Assembly (NCBI GenBank): GCA_001953115.1 | Contig: LSSL01001975.1 | Location: 44,838-58,630, forward strand | Source of the DNA: Smittium mucronatum | Lineage: Eukaryota; Kickxellomycota; Harpellomycetes; Harpellales; Legeriomycetaceae | Length of the DNA: 13,793 bases | Direction of reading: 5' to 3' | Program-made: the position numbers and the translations under genes | In this document: positions 1-8,210 of the stretch, piece by piece | Position numbering within the stretch: the stretch's first letter is position 1 | Layout: each line of letters starts with the position of its first letter | The notes under the pieces: model-generated | The model's database searches: none | The model's input: the letters and a program-made list of their open reading frames with translations, nothing else | What the model was told of the DNA's origin: nothing

Positions 1-942
1 TTTAGAGAAGTCAGTATAAAAATACAGTGGAAAATCATAAAAATAAATGATTTTTCTTTCGATCCAGGGAAAGAGATATTAGGTTATATAGTTAGATGAA
101 TACACATCATGCAGCTCTAATCATACTTTGGCTTAAGTCTGATACCCTTTTTAAATACCAAAATTAATCTAATATAAGTATATTCTACATAAAATATTAT
201 ATAAAAAAAATTAACCTTCAAAAAAAGAATTGAAAAAAATTTACTTAATAACGGAAAAAAGTCAAGCATCATTGGGTAATGTTTTATACTACTTTTTTTT
301 TGAATGAGATAAGAATTAGGAGTAAAATTCTAATTTTAAAATATAAGTTTTAAAAAAACCCAGGTTAATTATTAATTTAAATATTCAATTTTCGATAAAA
401 AATTTAAATAAAAAGATTAATATTGTAAACATAACTTATTAAAAATGATTTTTTATTAATGATATATTACATTCTGGTTAATAATACAGATAATTATGTA
501 TAAAAAATTTGATAAAGTGGGAGTGGAAGAGAATTAAGAAACTAAAGGCTAGACATTTCAATTATTTTTTTAAATGAAAAAACAAGTCTTTAATTAAGAA
601 AAATAGGTAGAGGATACATATGTATGAAAAAAGAAATGTTAGATAATAAAAATTATGAAAATATCAAACTGTGAATATTAAATATTCAAAATAATAAATC
701 AATTAAAATTTTTCGGAGATCGGAGCATAAATAGTTCTGGCTATAAAAGGAGATTTTATCTCGAATAGATAATTCTAGACGGAAGAAACTATATTTTAGA
801 ATAAAAACGGTACTACAGTAATCATTTCTTATTTCCAATGAATATAAAACACAAAATTCTTGTTATAGTAAACGGTGAAATTAAAGGTTTTAAAAAATAA
901 TCGATATAGCTTTATATTTTTTTACACGGTGATTGAAAGATA
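1..942. other. A-rich stretch without a supportable gene
   Basis: No standard-code open frame of 60 codons is found on either strand, apart from the far end of a T-rich minus-strand frame (890-1156) that overlaps the next candidate. The sequence is A-rich on the + strand with many short A and T runs. The only part that stands out is 714-765, which is less AT-rich and is listed separately. No RNA gene, terminal repeat or telomere-like repeat is visible at the window edge. Confidence 0.7.
714..765 (+). promoter_or_regulatory. GC-richer patch with TATA-box-like motif
   Basis: TATAAAAGG at 742-750 matches the eukaryotic TATA consensus. It lies in a patch with two CGGAG copies (714-718 and 721-725) and two alternative small hairpins: ATAAAA 743-748 with TTTTAT 754-759, and GAGAT 750-754 with ATCTC 758-762. 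In DNA this AT-rich a TATA-like word has little value by itself. The nearest + strand reading starts about 190 bases downstream. A promoter role is a weak inference. Confidence 0.15.
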
Positions 943-1125
943 TTGAAAAAGCGTGATCCTGAAAAAAATAATATTTTGAAAATGATGAATGAAATAATTT
1001 TATGCTATAAAGTAGAATATATATACAACATAGGTGAAGCGGATCTATTCTATATAATTGTGCACATATATACAACAATACATCCTTCAGAGTATTTAAA
1101 TAAAGTATGTGATAAAAAAAGCTAA
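943..1125 (+). CDS. Candidate small protein or exon, function unknown
   Basis: The frame is open for 60 codons and ends at TAA. The first available start is TTG; the first ATG is codon 14, so an internal exon or a chance frame is as likely as a complete gene. The product would be mixed and charged (KKRDPEKNNI near the start, IHPSEYLNKV near the end), with no recognised domain. By hand count, G+C by codon position is roughly 32, 18 and 23%; the enriched first position is mildly coding-like. If TAA and TAG were glutamine the frame would continue to a TGA at about 1267. A minus-strand frame (890-1156, 88 codons from TTG) covers the same bases with a similar phase signal, so the strand is not settled. 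No homology was recognised. Confidence 0.2.
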   Translation: MKKRDPEKNNILKMMNEIILCYKVEYIYNIGEADLFYIIVHIYTTIHPSEYLNKVCDKKS

Positions 1126-1889
1126 AGGAAAAAGCATAGGTCGAAATTTTCAGCAATTGAAATTTATTTGATAAAGAGCCAATACAATGATCGAAGATTA
1201 TTTTAGGGTTATTTTTTTTACTTATATAAAATAATATTCTATATTTAAGTCATAAGCGCGCCTTTATGAATAGAAATTTTCACGATAATTGGGTTTTTGA
1301 AGCGTTTAAACCACAATAAGAGGTCAAATATACTACAATATACTATTTATAATTAATAAAGCATCAGTCACTATAAATTAGATAAAAAATATGGAATAAA
1401 AACTATAATTATATTAATGATTGATATCTTGGAAAAAACCAATGGGTATGAATACAATGTCGAATTAATATTGAACTATTACCATTTAAACTAATGGTAG
1501 TTTGAATTAATTTTTTTACCTAATAAAATCTCACATACACATTAATTTTTTATAGAACATTTCACCACCAATTAAAATACTAGAGCAAAAAAAATTCAAA
1601 AATAATATAAATGAATTGGATACAGCGCAATTTGATACAAAAACAGTAAAAAATTGGTTAATAAATATTAAATCCTAATTGAATATACACCTTTATAGGG
1701 TAAATTTAAAAAAATCAAAAGCAATTTCAAAAAATAGCAATTTGGTTTTATATTAGTACATCTAATTGAAGTTAAGTTAACTTAAATTAAAAAAGAGTAA
1801 ATTAACATAAAAAGAAGTAAAAAAAACACGAAAAAAAGTAAAAATAATTAGAAAGAAGCGTATTCAATTTAAAATTAAGTAAATATGAA
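1126..1889. other. AT-rich stretch, no gene seen
   Basis: There is no coding frame of note. Two small symmetrical elements are present. One is a 7-bp hairpin, TACCATT 1480-1486 with AATGGTA 1493-1499 and a 6-base loop. The other is a 14-bp perfect palindrome, TTAAGTTAACTTAA, at 1772-1785. A few palindromes of this length are expected by chance at this base composition. From about 1790 the + strand becomes strongly A-rich and leads into the next candidate frame. Confidence 0.65.
1480..1499. repeat. Small inverted repeat (7-bp stem)
   Basis: TACCATT at 1480-1486 pairs perfectly with AATGGTA at 1493-1499 around the loop TAAACT. One further wobble pair and one A-T pair can be added outside. No T-run or gene end links it to termination, and no function is assigned. 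Confidence 0.6.
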
Positions 1890-2075
1890 ATGAATAAAAA
1901 ATTACCCAATTTAAAAAAAGTTTTAAAAAAAGAAGTTAATGAGCCACTTGATTCATGTATAATTAATACTAAATCAGATAACATTTTTAAAAGGTTGTAT
2001 TTTTTTACTATAAAAAAATTATCTAAAATTAAATTAAATCAAAGAAAAAATGTTCAATGTTATAGCCAAAGATAA
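1890..2075 (+). CDS. Candidate Lys-rich small protein, function unknown
   Basis: An ATG at 1890 opens 61 codons to TAA at 2073-2075. The same frame is open upstream to about 1848 with no earlier ATG. The product is basic and mixed (MNKKLPNLKKVLKKEVNEP at the start, then a Cys-containing middle and a Lys/Leu/Phe-rich half). It has no recognised motif and no signal peptide. By hand count, G+C is about 21, 21 and 11% at codon positions 1, 2 and 3. The low third position is what coding in an AT-rich genome should show, and is the best such signal in the window. No ribosome binding site is visible, which fits a eukaryote. If TAA/TAG encode Gln the frame runs on to TGA at 2175-2177, giving 95 residues. 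An opposite-strand frame at 1802-1984 is treated as a shadow. Confidence 0.3.
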   Translation: MNKKLPNLKKVLKKEVNEPLDSCIINTKSDNIFKRLYFFTIKKLSKIKLNQRKNVQCYSQR

Positions 2076-2991
2076 TTTTTGGATTTTTCGTCAAATTTAT
2101 CCTCAAAATTGGTGAATTTTTGTAAAAATAGATATATATTTTTTTATTGGGAGTAAAGACAACTTCGAAAATAGTGATTTCTTTAGTGAATAAATATACA
2201 TAAAGATATATTATTATATAATCGATAATATTTTATAATAAGTGATATTGTTACTTATAAATTTTTTTAGATTAGATATAATTAAATGCTTAAATGATAT
2301 AAATTATTTTTATTGATAAGTTTAAAAATCAAAATACTACATAAAGATACTTGTTTCGGATTTGATAGGAATAAAGTATCTCAACATGGTACAGTCAAAA
2401 ATATATATCCCATTCCCAAAAAGAGTTAAATCCAATTCTTAGTGTTTTAAAATAATGTATAGTTTAGCTAATTACCTTTTTAAAGCTTTTAAATATATTT
2501 AGTTCCATAAAAGAGTAAAAATTTGAGGTTATAAATTAGTTAAATTTTACCAAAATGGCAAAAAAATTGTTTAAAAAAATCACCATAATAATATAAATAA
2601 ATAATCAATTTATTAGTAATGTTCATATATAGTTCTTTCATTTATAAAATTACCATCAGTAGCATTTTTTTATTGGTTGATTAATTTTATAGAAATTTAT
2701 CCTCAAATTTTGGCTAATAATAAAAATAAATAACTCGATTATTGGCCAATAATCATTCAAAGTTTTGGAATTGATTTTCTATATATACATTTAATCTTAT
2801 AGCAAAAAACAAGATTTTATCGATTTAATCCTTTTAACCATTTTTTAATGACCCAATTAAATAATTCCTTTAATATAGAAGCGTTTTTTATAAATCTAAA
2901 AAGTTTTTAATTTCTTTTATTGTAAAAAATGATGCTTTTAAAAAAGGAATAAATGGGATGTCGTAATTTAGATATGGAATTTATGAGTTGA

Positions 2992-3015
2992 CTTTTTTGA
3001 AATTGAAATTGAAAT
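2992..3015. repeat. TGAAAT x3 microsatellite; 19-mer recurs at 5397
   Basis: TGAAAT is repeated three times at 2998-3015. The word CTTTTTTGAAATTGAAATT at 2992-3010 recurs exactly at 5397-5415, and a similar 13-base core occurs inverted near 6450. The word is low in complexity, so the matches may be chance or slippage. No flanking duplication marks it as an insertion. Confidence 0.7.
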
Positions 3016-3016
3016 A

Positions 3017-3050
3017 TGATTTGAATTTTTTGAATAAAAAGTTCAAATCA
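3017..3050. repeat. 15-bp hairpin with GAAT loop
   Basis: The arms 3017-3031 (TGATTTGAATTTTTT) and 3036-3050 (AAAAAGTTCAAATCA) pair over 15 positions with a single T-G wobble at 3026/3041, around the 4-base loop GAAT. Three pairs are G-C. It immediately follows the TGAAAT repeat. The T-run sits inside the 5' arm, not after the stem, so it does not look like an intrinsic terminator. It may be a cruciform or foldback element, or chance. Confidence 0.75.
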
Positions 3051-3322
3051 AATTTTTTATTCGATTTTAATATCTCATTGGGTTTTATTATTTGGATATT
3101 GATTTTATATTAAAATATATAGTACCCAAACAATATATATATGATTAATCTGTTATAAGACATCAAAATTTTTCTAAAAAATAGTGACCTATTGGAATTT
3201 TAACATTTAAATTTCAAAATACCAAAATATAACTGGAAATGGAAATTAAATCGATTAATAGTTTTAAATAAAGGATTTCAGTTAATCATAAATTTTTTTG
3301 ACTTCAATTATTTAAATTTAAA

Positions 3323-4184
3323 ATGAAATTGTCAATAATTAATGAATCGCTAGAGGTTCCGACTTTTAGAGGTAAATAAAAATTGTATTCAATAGCCTTA
3401 TATTAGTTATAACTAAACTAGCCAAGAATGGAGGTAATTTTAAAGGGCTCATATCAGCTCATAATATATCCTAATCAGATTTATACGATTGAACAAAATT
3501 GTAAAAAAAACTCGGAATCACAGTAGGAGGAACAAAGAAAGATCCAACTAATCGAAAAAAACAATTTTAGTTTAAAATCATAAAAATATAATCAATTATT
3601 TTTTTAAATCCAAATAATTAGCATAGTTCCTATATATGGAATTGAATCTAAGGTTTTGTACCCAAGCTAAAAATCATAAAATTTAATTAAGCAATTGATC
3701 GTAAAGAGAATAAATAATGAGCCAATAAAGATTAGCCACCTAAAAGTATAGAAAATAGAAGTGAATATGTCATAAAATATTCCTGTTTAAGAAAGATTGA
3801 TTTGTTATTGGATGAAATTAATCTCAATTCAAAAATTTTTAGAGGCCATGGTAGGTAAAAGAAAGAAAATTTTTGTATATTTAAGCAATCAAAAACAAGA
3901 GTCCAAAAGTGCAAATGATAATAGGAATTTAATCTTTAGATATTTCATTCTTTATTTCTGAAAAAATTAGCTATAGGATAAAAGACTGTAAAGAATAGTT
4001 CAAGGGGCTATAAAGAAAGCAGTTTATAAAGAGTTTATTTGGAAAAAATATCAATAAAATCTTAAAATGCATTTGACATAACAAGATATATAAAATAACT
4101 GATGGTTATACTGGTGCTATATTGCTATTACTAGACCTTTATTCGCCAATATTGAGCACAATAAAGAATACTGAAGATGAATGA
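3323..4184 (+). other. Purine-rich, less AT-rich block; possible degraded gene
   Basis: This block has visibly more G+C (about 28-30% in several lines) and more purines on the + strand than its surroundings; at 3961-4020 I count 30 A against 12 T. With TAA/TAG read as Gln, an ATG at 3323 opens 212 codons to TGA at 3959-3961. However, G+C by codon position is nearly flat (about 27, 21 and 28%), and the minus strand is also free of TGA across 3460-3940, so the frame has little weight. A separate standard-code piece in another frame, 4077-4181 followed by TGA, has a better phase signal (about 37, 29 and 23%) and the stretch DGYTGAILLLLDLYSP. Pieces in different frames would fit a broken or intron-split gene, but chance cannot be excluded. 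No protein family was recognised. Confidence 0.2.
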
Positions 4185-4606
4185 AATCAGATATAAAAAA
4201 TAATGATGTTATATTTAATAAAATTTCTCGATGCTCGTGATCCTAAAAAAGAGTGAGAAAAAAAATAATGGGGAAAAAGAATGGGGAAAAATTATTATCG
4301 AATCTATAATTAAATAAATTTTGGCATTTTGTGGTAGTTTTTAAGAGTAAAAATACCTTTATTTTCAATTAAGGGTTTTAATAATTTAAAAAAAAAATTA
4401 AAGACAGGTCAAAGGTAGGTGCGTTTTAAAGGGAAAAAAAATGTAATAACTAATTTATAAGTTTTTAATTTTTGAATAAGTATCAGTATTTTAGATTTTT
4501 AAGCTGAAATATATTTGAGTTTTAATTTTCAATTACTTTTTACTCAGATAGTTTGGGATTATTTATTTGTAAACTTTTAAAACCAAGCCAAATACTTATA
4601 GTTTAA
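4185..4606. other. AT-rich stretch, no gene seen
   Basis: Base composition shifts from A/G-rich at the left to T-rich at the right. There is no open frame of interest and no strong repeat. Short GGGGAAAA-type words recur at 4270-4290. Confidence 0.65.
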
Positions 4607-5052
4607 ATGTTATTTATTTATAAGAAAATTTCCGACGGGAGAGAGCCAATAAAGCTGACTTTTATCTCCTTTATATATAAGTTTGATAGATTTTCACTAG
4701 CTTGTGTTGTTTTCGCATCCTCATTACTATTATATCTCTTGCTATTGAACAAAGTATCTTCGATTCATTTTCTTATTCTATTATTACAACTTTAATAATA
4801 AGTTTTGTTGTATTATCTTTGGTCTTCTTTGTAATTTATTTTGAATTTAGTTTATCCAATAGAATTTTTTATATTTTAACTCAAAATACAAAATTAATTC
4901 ACGTGGTAAATCAATCAATTAAAAAACAAATTTTTTTGTTTGTTTGTTTTTCTTTTCTTTTTAATTTTTCTTTTTCACTTTATTTCCTTTTCATTCTTTT
5001 CTTTGTCTTCCTTGTCCTCTCCGTTCACTATTTTTATATATTATTTCTATGA
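4607..5052 (+). CDS. Hydrophobic low-complexity frames, possible membrane protein
   Basis: Two overlapping frames are open here: an ATG at 4607 (62 codons to 4795) and a TTG at 4702 (116 codons to TGA at 5050-5052, the longest standard-code frame in the window). Both predict strings of Leu, Ile, Phe and Ser with several apparent membrane segments. That is also what any T-rich DNA gives when translated, and T-rich DNA contains few stop codons. In the first 77 codons of the longer frame the third-position G+C is about 16%, against 23-26% at the other positions, which is mildly coding-like. If real, the two frames would have to be joined by a frameshift or a splice. The minus strand at 4991-5134 is a competing candidate. 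Confidence 0.15.
4931..5037. repeat. Pyrimidine-rich tract
   Basis: From 4931 to 5037 the + strand is almost entirely T and C with few purines; line 4921-4980 has 39 T and 12 A, nine of those A lying in its first ten bases. The minus strand is correspondingly A/G-rich with AAAG and GAAA units. It could be a simple-sequence tract, or the coding strand of a Lys/Arg/Glu-rich segment on the minus strand. Confidence 0.7.
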
Positions 5053-5134
5053 AAAATAGTCTTTTGTGCTCGGCCGTATATTTTACCCTGCGAAGGTTGT
5101 GACTACAGATTTATACAAAAAATTTATTTTGCAT
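4991..5134 (-). CDS. Candidate small basic reading over a GC-rich patch
   Basis: On the minus strand a frame free of standard stops covers 5110 down to a TGA at 4993-4991 (39 sense codons). G+C by codon position is about 39, 34 and 24%, clearly coding-like. It contains HNLRRVKYTAEHKR and then an Arg/Gln-rich end (RRGQGRQRKE). No Met lies within that stretch. If the TAA at 5113-5111 is read as Gln, an ATG at 5134-5132 completes a 47-residue reading. The alternative is an exon starting after the AG at about 5106-5105, preceded by a T-rich run. It covers the GC-rich patch at 5066-5103. No family was recognised. Confidence 0.2.
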
Positions 5135-5983
5135 ATAAATTTATTATTTTCAGAAAATATAAAGGTAATTTCCATATTTTTTATGTCTTAATATTTTGCT
5201 TTATTGGCCAATACATATTTTTATAGTTTGAAATAATTATAGTTTACTTTTTTTCATCAAATTTTTACGTTTATTTAAATTGATTACACAATTTTCCTGT
5301 TATTTATGACTTTTTCTGTTATGGGTTTACTTCTAATAAAAATAATTTAGTTTAACTTAATTTACGTTTGGATTTAGTAATTAAAATAAAATATATCTTT
5401 TTTGAAATTGAAATTAAATATTCTAATTTTTCTTTGAAAATGTGTAATGAAAAGACGATCAAAAATAGTAAAAATTGACTCTTAATAGTACAGAATATTT
5501 AATAAAACATGAAAAAAAGTTGGTAAAATGTAAAATAAACTTAGAAAAACTGAATGAGAGAATATTAGGCTGAAAAGATGCTTTCATAAACAAATAATTA
5601 TAATTTATTTTATTTTGAACTTACTATTGGACTTATAGCTATTTAAAATTTCATTTTTTTTGTAAATTTGCTTTATTTATACATTTAAAAGTAGTTTTTC
5701 GTTGATTTAATTTTTTAAAAGAAATAAAAAAAAATTAGTATTAAAAAATAATTTTTTGCAAAGACAAGATAGAAATCTAAAAATTACAAAGTCTTAAACG
5801 TCAATGAATCTCATATTTCAATTTTTTCAATTTAGATTTTAGATTTTAACAATTAGAATTTATCACTTACGAACCAATTTTTACTTTTTTTGAATAAAAT
5901 TACCGAGTTTTTAATTCATTTTTTCTATATAAGATTAACTTTGACTATTTGAGAATCAATTTTTACAATTTTGAATTAATTTT
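5135..5983. other. T-rich stretch, no gene seen
   Basis: The + strand is T-rich with runs of T up to about seven. No open frame reaches 60 codons. The 19-base word shared with 2992 lies at 5397-5415. Nothing else stands out on either strand. Confidence 0.7.
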
Positions 5984-6097
5984 ATCTAAATATGATTTAA
6001 ATATATATTTTTTGTAATTTCATCTAAATATGATTTAAATATATATTTTTTGTAATTTCATCTAAATATGATTTAAATATATATTTTTTGTAATTTC
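5984..6097. repeat. Perfect 38-bp tandem repeat, three copies
   Basis: Three identical 38-base units lie end to end at 5984-6021, 6022-6059 and 6060-6097; each begins ATCTAAATATGATTT and ends GTAATTTC. Eight bases before the first unit (about 5976-5983) match the unit's end with one mismatch, as if the array once extended further left. There are no spacers, so it is a minisatellite and not a CRISPR. A period of 38 is not a multiple of three, so it would not preserve a coding frame. The absence of any difference between copies implies recent expansion or homogenisation. Confidence 0.97.
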
Positions 6098-6677
6098 TTT
6101 TACATTTTATAAAATAGATATCGAAAAAATGTACTTTTCATTATACAAACTGACTATTTTTCCTACTGGCTATTTATTAAAAATATTATTTAGCTTATTT
6201 TTAATTACAAATAAAGTAAGATTTGCCTAAATTAAAATATAAGTACCATGTTTTTACATCATTAATTTATCTCAATTTTTCACATACCTTCATTAAAGTA
6301 TTAGAAAACTTTGGCCCGCAAAAAAGTAAATTTTCAGAACCAGTTACCTCAAAACAGAGTTAATACTATCTGATGCAGATTTTTTGCCTTTTTTTTGAAT
6401 ATATATTAAATTGGTTGTTATTTTTAAATCATCACGAGGGGTTTTCAATTTTCAATTTCAAATAAAAATCAAATATCAGTTAGATTTTTTTTTCATTTTA
6501 GGGGTTAAAATCATGAAAATTATTTAAAAAATATTTCAAATACCATTTTCATATAATTTACCCTTAATAGCACCCCATCTTCCTTATTTTTATCTCAAAA
6601 ATTTTACGGAGCTTTTGAATATAAAAAAAAAAATCTATTATATTAATCCCTGATTTTCAATAAAAAAATCTATAAAT
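6098..6677. other. AT-rich stretch, no gene seen
   Basis: No supportable open frame is present. A short direct repeat of TTTTCAA-like words is visible near 6442-6460, next to an inverted partial match to the TGAAAT repeat. The rest consists of A and T runs. It lies downstream of the candidate minus-strand reading that stops at 6678. Confidence 0.65.
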
Positions 6678-7052
6678 TCATTATTTTTAAAATTTTAAAT
6701 AATTTTTTGTTGTAAAAAAAGAATGTTTAGGTTTTTTTTTAGGGTAAAGGTCCTCTAAAAGATTTTTATCCATTAATAATATTTCTTAGGTTATGTTTAT
6801 AATAAAAGCAATAATACAGTTTCTAAAGTAAAGATTTTAAGAATTATGCCTTCTAAAGCGATTTATAATAAAGAAAACTTGATAAAAATATGGGTTTTTT
6901 ATCAATAAATTGTGAATTTCTCGATCATCTATATTCAAAATATTGACGAATTTAACTTTTAATTTTAAAATAAATGGATTATATGTAATTTGAATATCTT
7001 TTTCTTTTTTCGATTTTTTGGTAAACACACTTTTAAACTTTTAAGGGGCCAT
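6678..7052 (-). CDS. Candidate 124-residue protein if TAA/TAG encode Gln
   Basis: With standard stops a minus-strand frame is open from about 7040 to a TAA at 6839-6837 (63 codons from GTG at 7028). With TAA read as Gln the same frame gains an ATG at 7052-7050 (MAPQKFKSVF...) and runs through MDKNLLEDLYPKKKPK to a clean TGA at 6680-6678. In-frame TAA codons are few (five in 124), fewer than base composition predicts. G+C by codon position is about 27, 16 and 19% in the first half and 22, 18 and 16% in the second, which is weakly coding-like. The product mixes Lys-rich and Ile/Phe-rich parts with no recognised domain. Among the readings that need a changed code this is the neatest, because it has ATG, even composition and TGA. 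Chance remains possible, since TGA-free runs of this length are common here. Confidence 0.28.
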
Positions 7053-8097
7053 ATAAACAAATTAAATTTTCTGTTATGTGCAGGGGGTATTGCTTATTAT
7101 ATTAGATTTTTATAGGCCAATTATTGAGCCTCAGATTTTTAAAATTAATCAAATGAAAATAAAAATTACACTTTCCAAACGCTAGGTGTCTTTTTTCAAC
7201 TTTAAGCAATACCTTTTTTTTTAAAGTAGCGTTTTATTAGAAAAAAATGATCAAAATAAAATGATTAAATGATGATAAAAATACGCTTTCGGAAAGGTAA
7301 ATGTATTTTATACTTAAATGCACAATGTTAATAATATTTTTATAACAAATTTAATTTTCGATTTTATAAATTTAGATTTTTCAATGCAATTTCAGGACTA
7401 AGTTATTAAATTTAAATAATTTTGCTAATTTTTTTTATTTAATATCATTTTTTTTCATAGATAATTAATTATTAATAAATGATTTTAAAAATAAAATTCT
7501 AATTGCTTTTAAAATATATTTATGCGATTTATTGGCACTATGAAAAATTCGAAACTTATCTTTAAAGAAATTTTTGTGCAATAGATCCGAAAAAGATATA
7601 GTTTAGTATTATTAAATATATCAAAAATTTATGATAGAAAAATTTAAATTAATAACTTAGCTAATTTTATATAGCATGTAAATTTTTTTGGTTAAAAAAT
7701 ATTTAAAATTTCTGTATTTATAACCTTTTTTATTTTTGTATTGAATCACGGATTAAATAATTTAAACCAATTCTTATTTAACATCAAAGAAAACCAATTT
7801 ATTTTAAATTCACAAAAAGAATTTAAAAAAAGAGTAAATAATGTAGAAAAAACTCTGATTTTAAAAACTAATACCAAAAATTTACTTTTTTGAAAGGCTA
7901 AAATTTTCATAAAATTTTGTTTGATTATGTGAAAGATAGAGTAAATTTAATAATAAGAAAATGTCATTTTTCTTTTAAACCAAATTTGGTTTATTGCTAA
8001 TTACAAAAAAGCTGATTTTTATGTATAATAAACAGAAATTAGTACAATTTTATATTATACGAAATAAAAATTAGTCTAATTAAGTAATAGATGAAAT
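7053..8097. other. AT-rich stretch, no gene seen
   Basis: No open frame of 60 codons is found. A near-matching inverted pair is present: CTAAGTTATTAA starting at 7398 and its reverse complement ending at 7660. It is extendable to about 18 bases with one gap, and at this composition it could arise by chance. No other structure was seen. Confidence 0.65.
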
Positions 8098-8145
8098 TTT
8101 AATATTAATTTTAGTTAGGAATTTTTTTAAAATGTTAATATTAAA
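8098..8145. repeat. Inverted repeat, 11-bp arms
   Basis: TTTAATATTAA at 8098-8108 is the reverse complement of TTAATATTAAA at 8135-8145. The arms contain only A and T, so the element is weak by itself. It is listed because it sits directly beside the stronger hairpin at 8175-8210. Confidence 0.5.
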
Positions 8146-8151
8146 TATTCC

Positions 8152-8210
8152 TGAAGCTGGGAATAATTGAAGCTGCTAATAAAAGTTATAAAAATTCTCC
8201 TTTTATTAGC
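8152..8210. repeat. Direct repeat TGAAGCTG followed by 11-bp hairpin
   Basis: TGAAGCTG occurs at 8152-8159 and again at 8168-8175, 16 bases apart. It runs into a perfect 11-bp inverted repeat, GCTAATAAAAG 8175-8185 with CTTTTATTAGC 8200-8210, around a 14-base loop. No gene ends here and no T-tract follows, so termination is not supported. The combination could be a protein-binding site or a remnant terminal repeat; both are inference. Confidence 0.65.

Larger units (their letters stand above)
2178..3322. other. AT-rich intergenic-like stretch with simple repeats
   Basis: No frame worth calling is seen on either strand. The sequence is made of short A and T runs with scattered G and C. The notable content is at 2992-3050, where a short TGAAAT tandem repeat is followed directly by a 15-bp hairpin; both are listed separately. 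A 15-base word at 2093-2107 recurs at 2693-2707, which is within chance expectation at this base composition. Confidence 0.7.

Noticed and set aside
50..70. tRNA T-loop-like word TTCGATCC
   Set aside because: The flanking bases do not form the five-pair T stem, and no acceptor or anticodon arm can be built around it.
890..1156. 88-codon minus-strand frame
   Set aside because: It starts at TTG and is rich in Phe, Leu, Ile and Tyr, as expected from the complement of A-rich DNA. It overlaps the better balanced + strand reading. It is not fully excluded.
2093..2707. 15-base word repeated exactly 600 bases apart
   Set aside because: Several such 15-base matches are expected by chance in 13.8 kb of DNA this AT-rich.
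3732..3914. 60-codon minus-strand frame and its TGA-free extension down to about 3460
   Set aside because: It lies opposite an equally open + strand frame and starts at TTG. Two fully overlapping open strands show that openness is not evidence here.
5984..6097. CRISPR array
   Set aside because: The three units adjoin directly with no spacers between them.
7398..7660. Inverted repeat of about 18 bases with one gap as transposon termini
   Set aside because: Matches of this length with one gap are expected a few times at this base composition. There is no flanking target-site duplication and no open frame between the arms.
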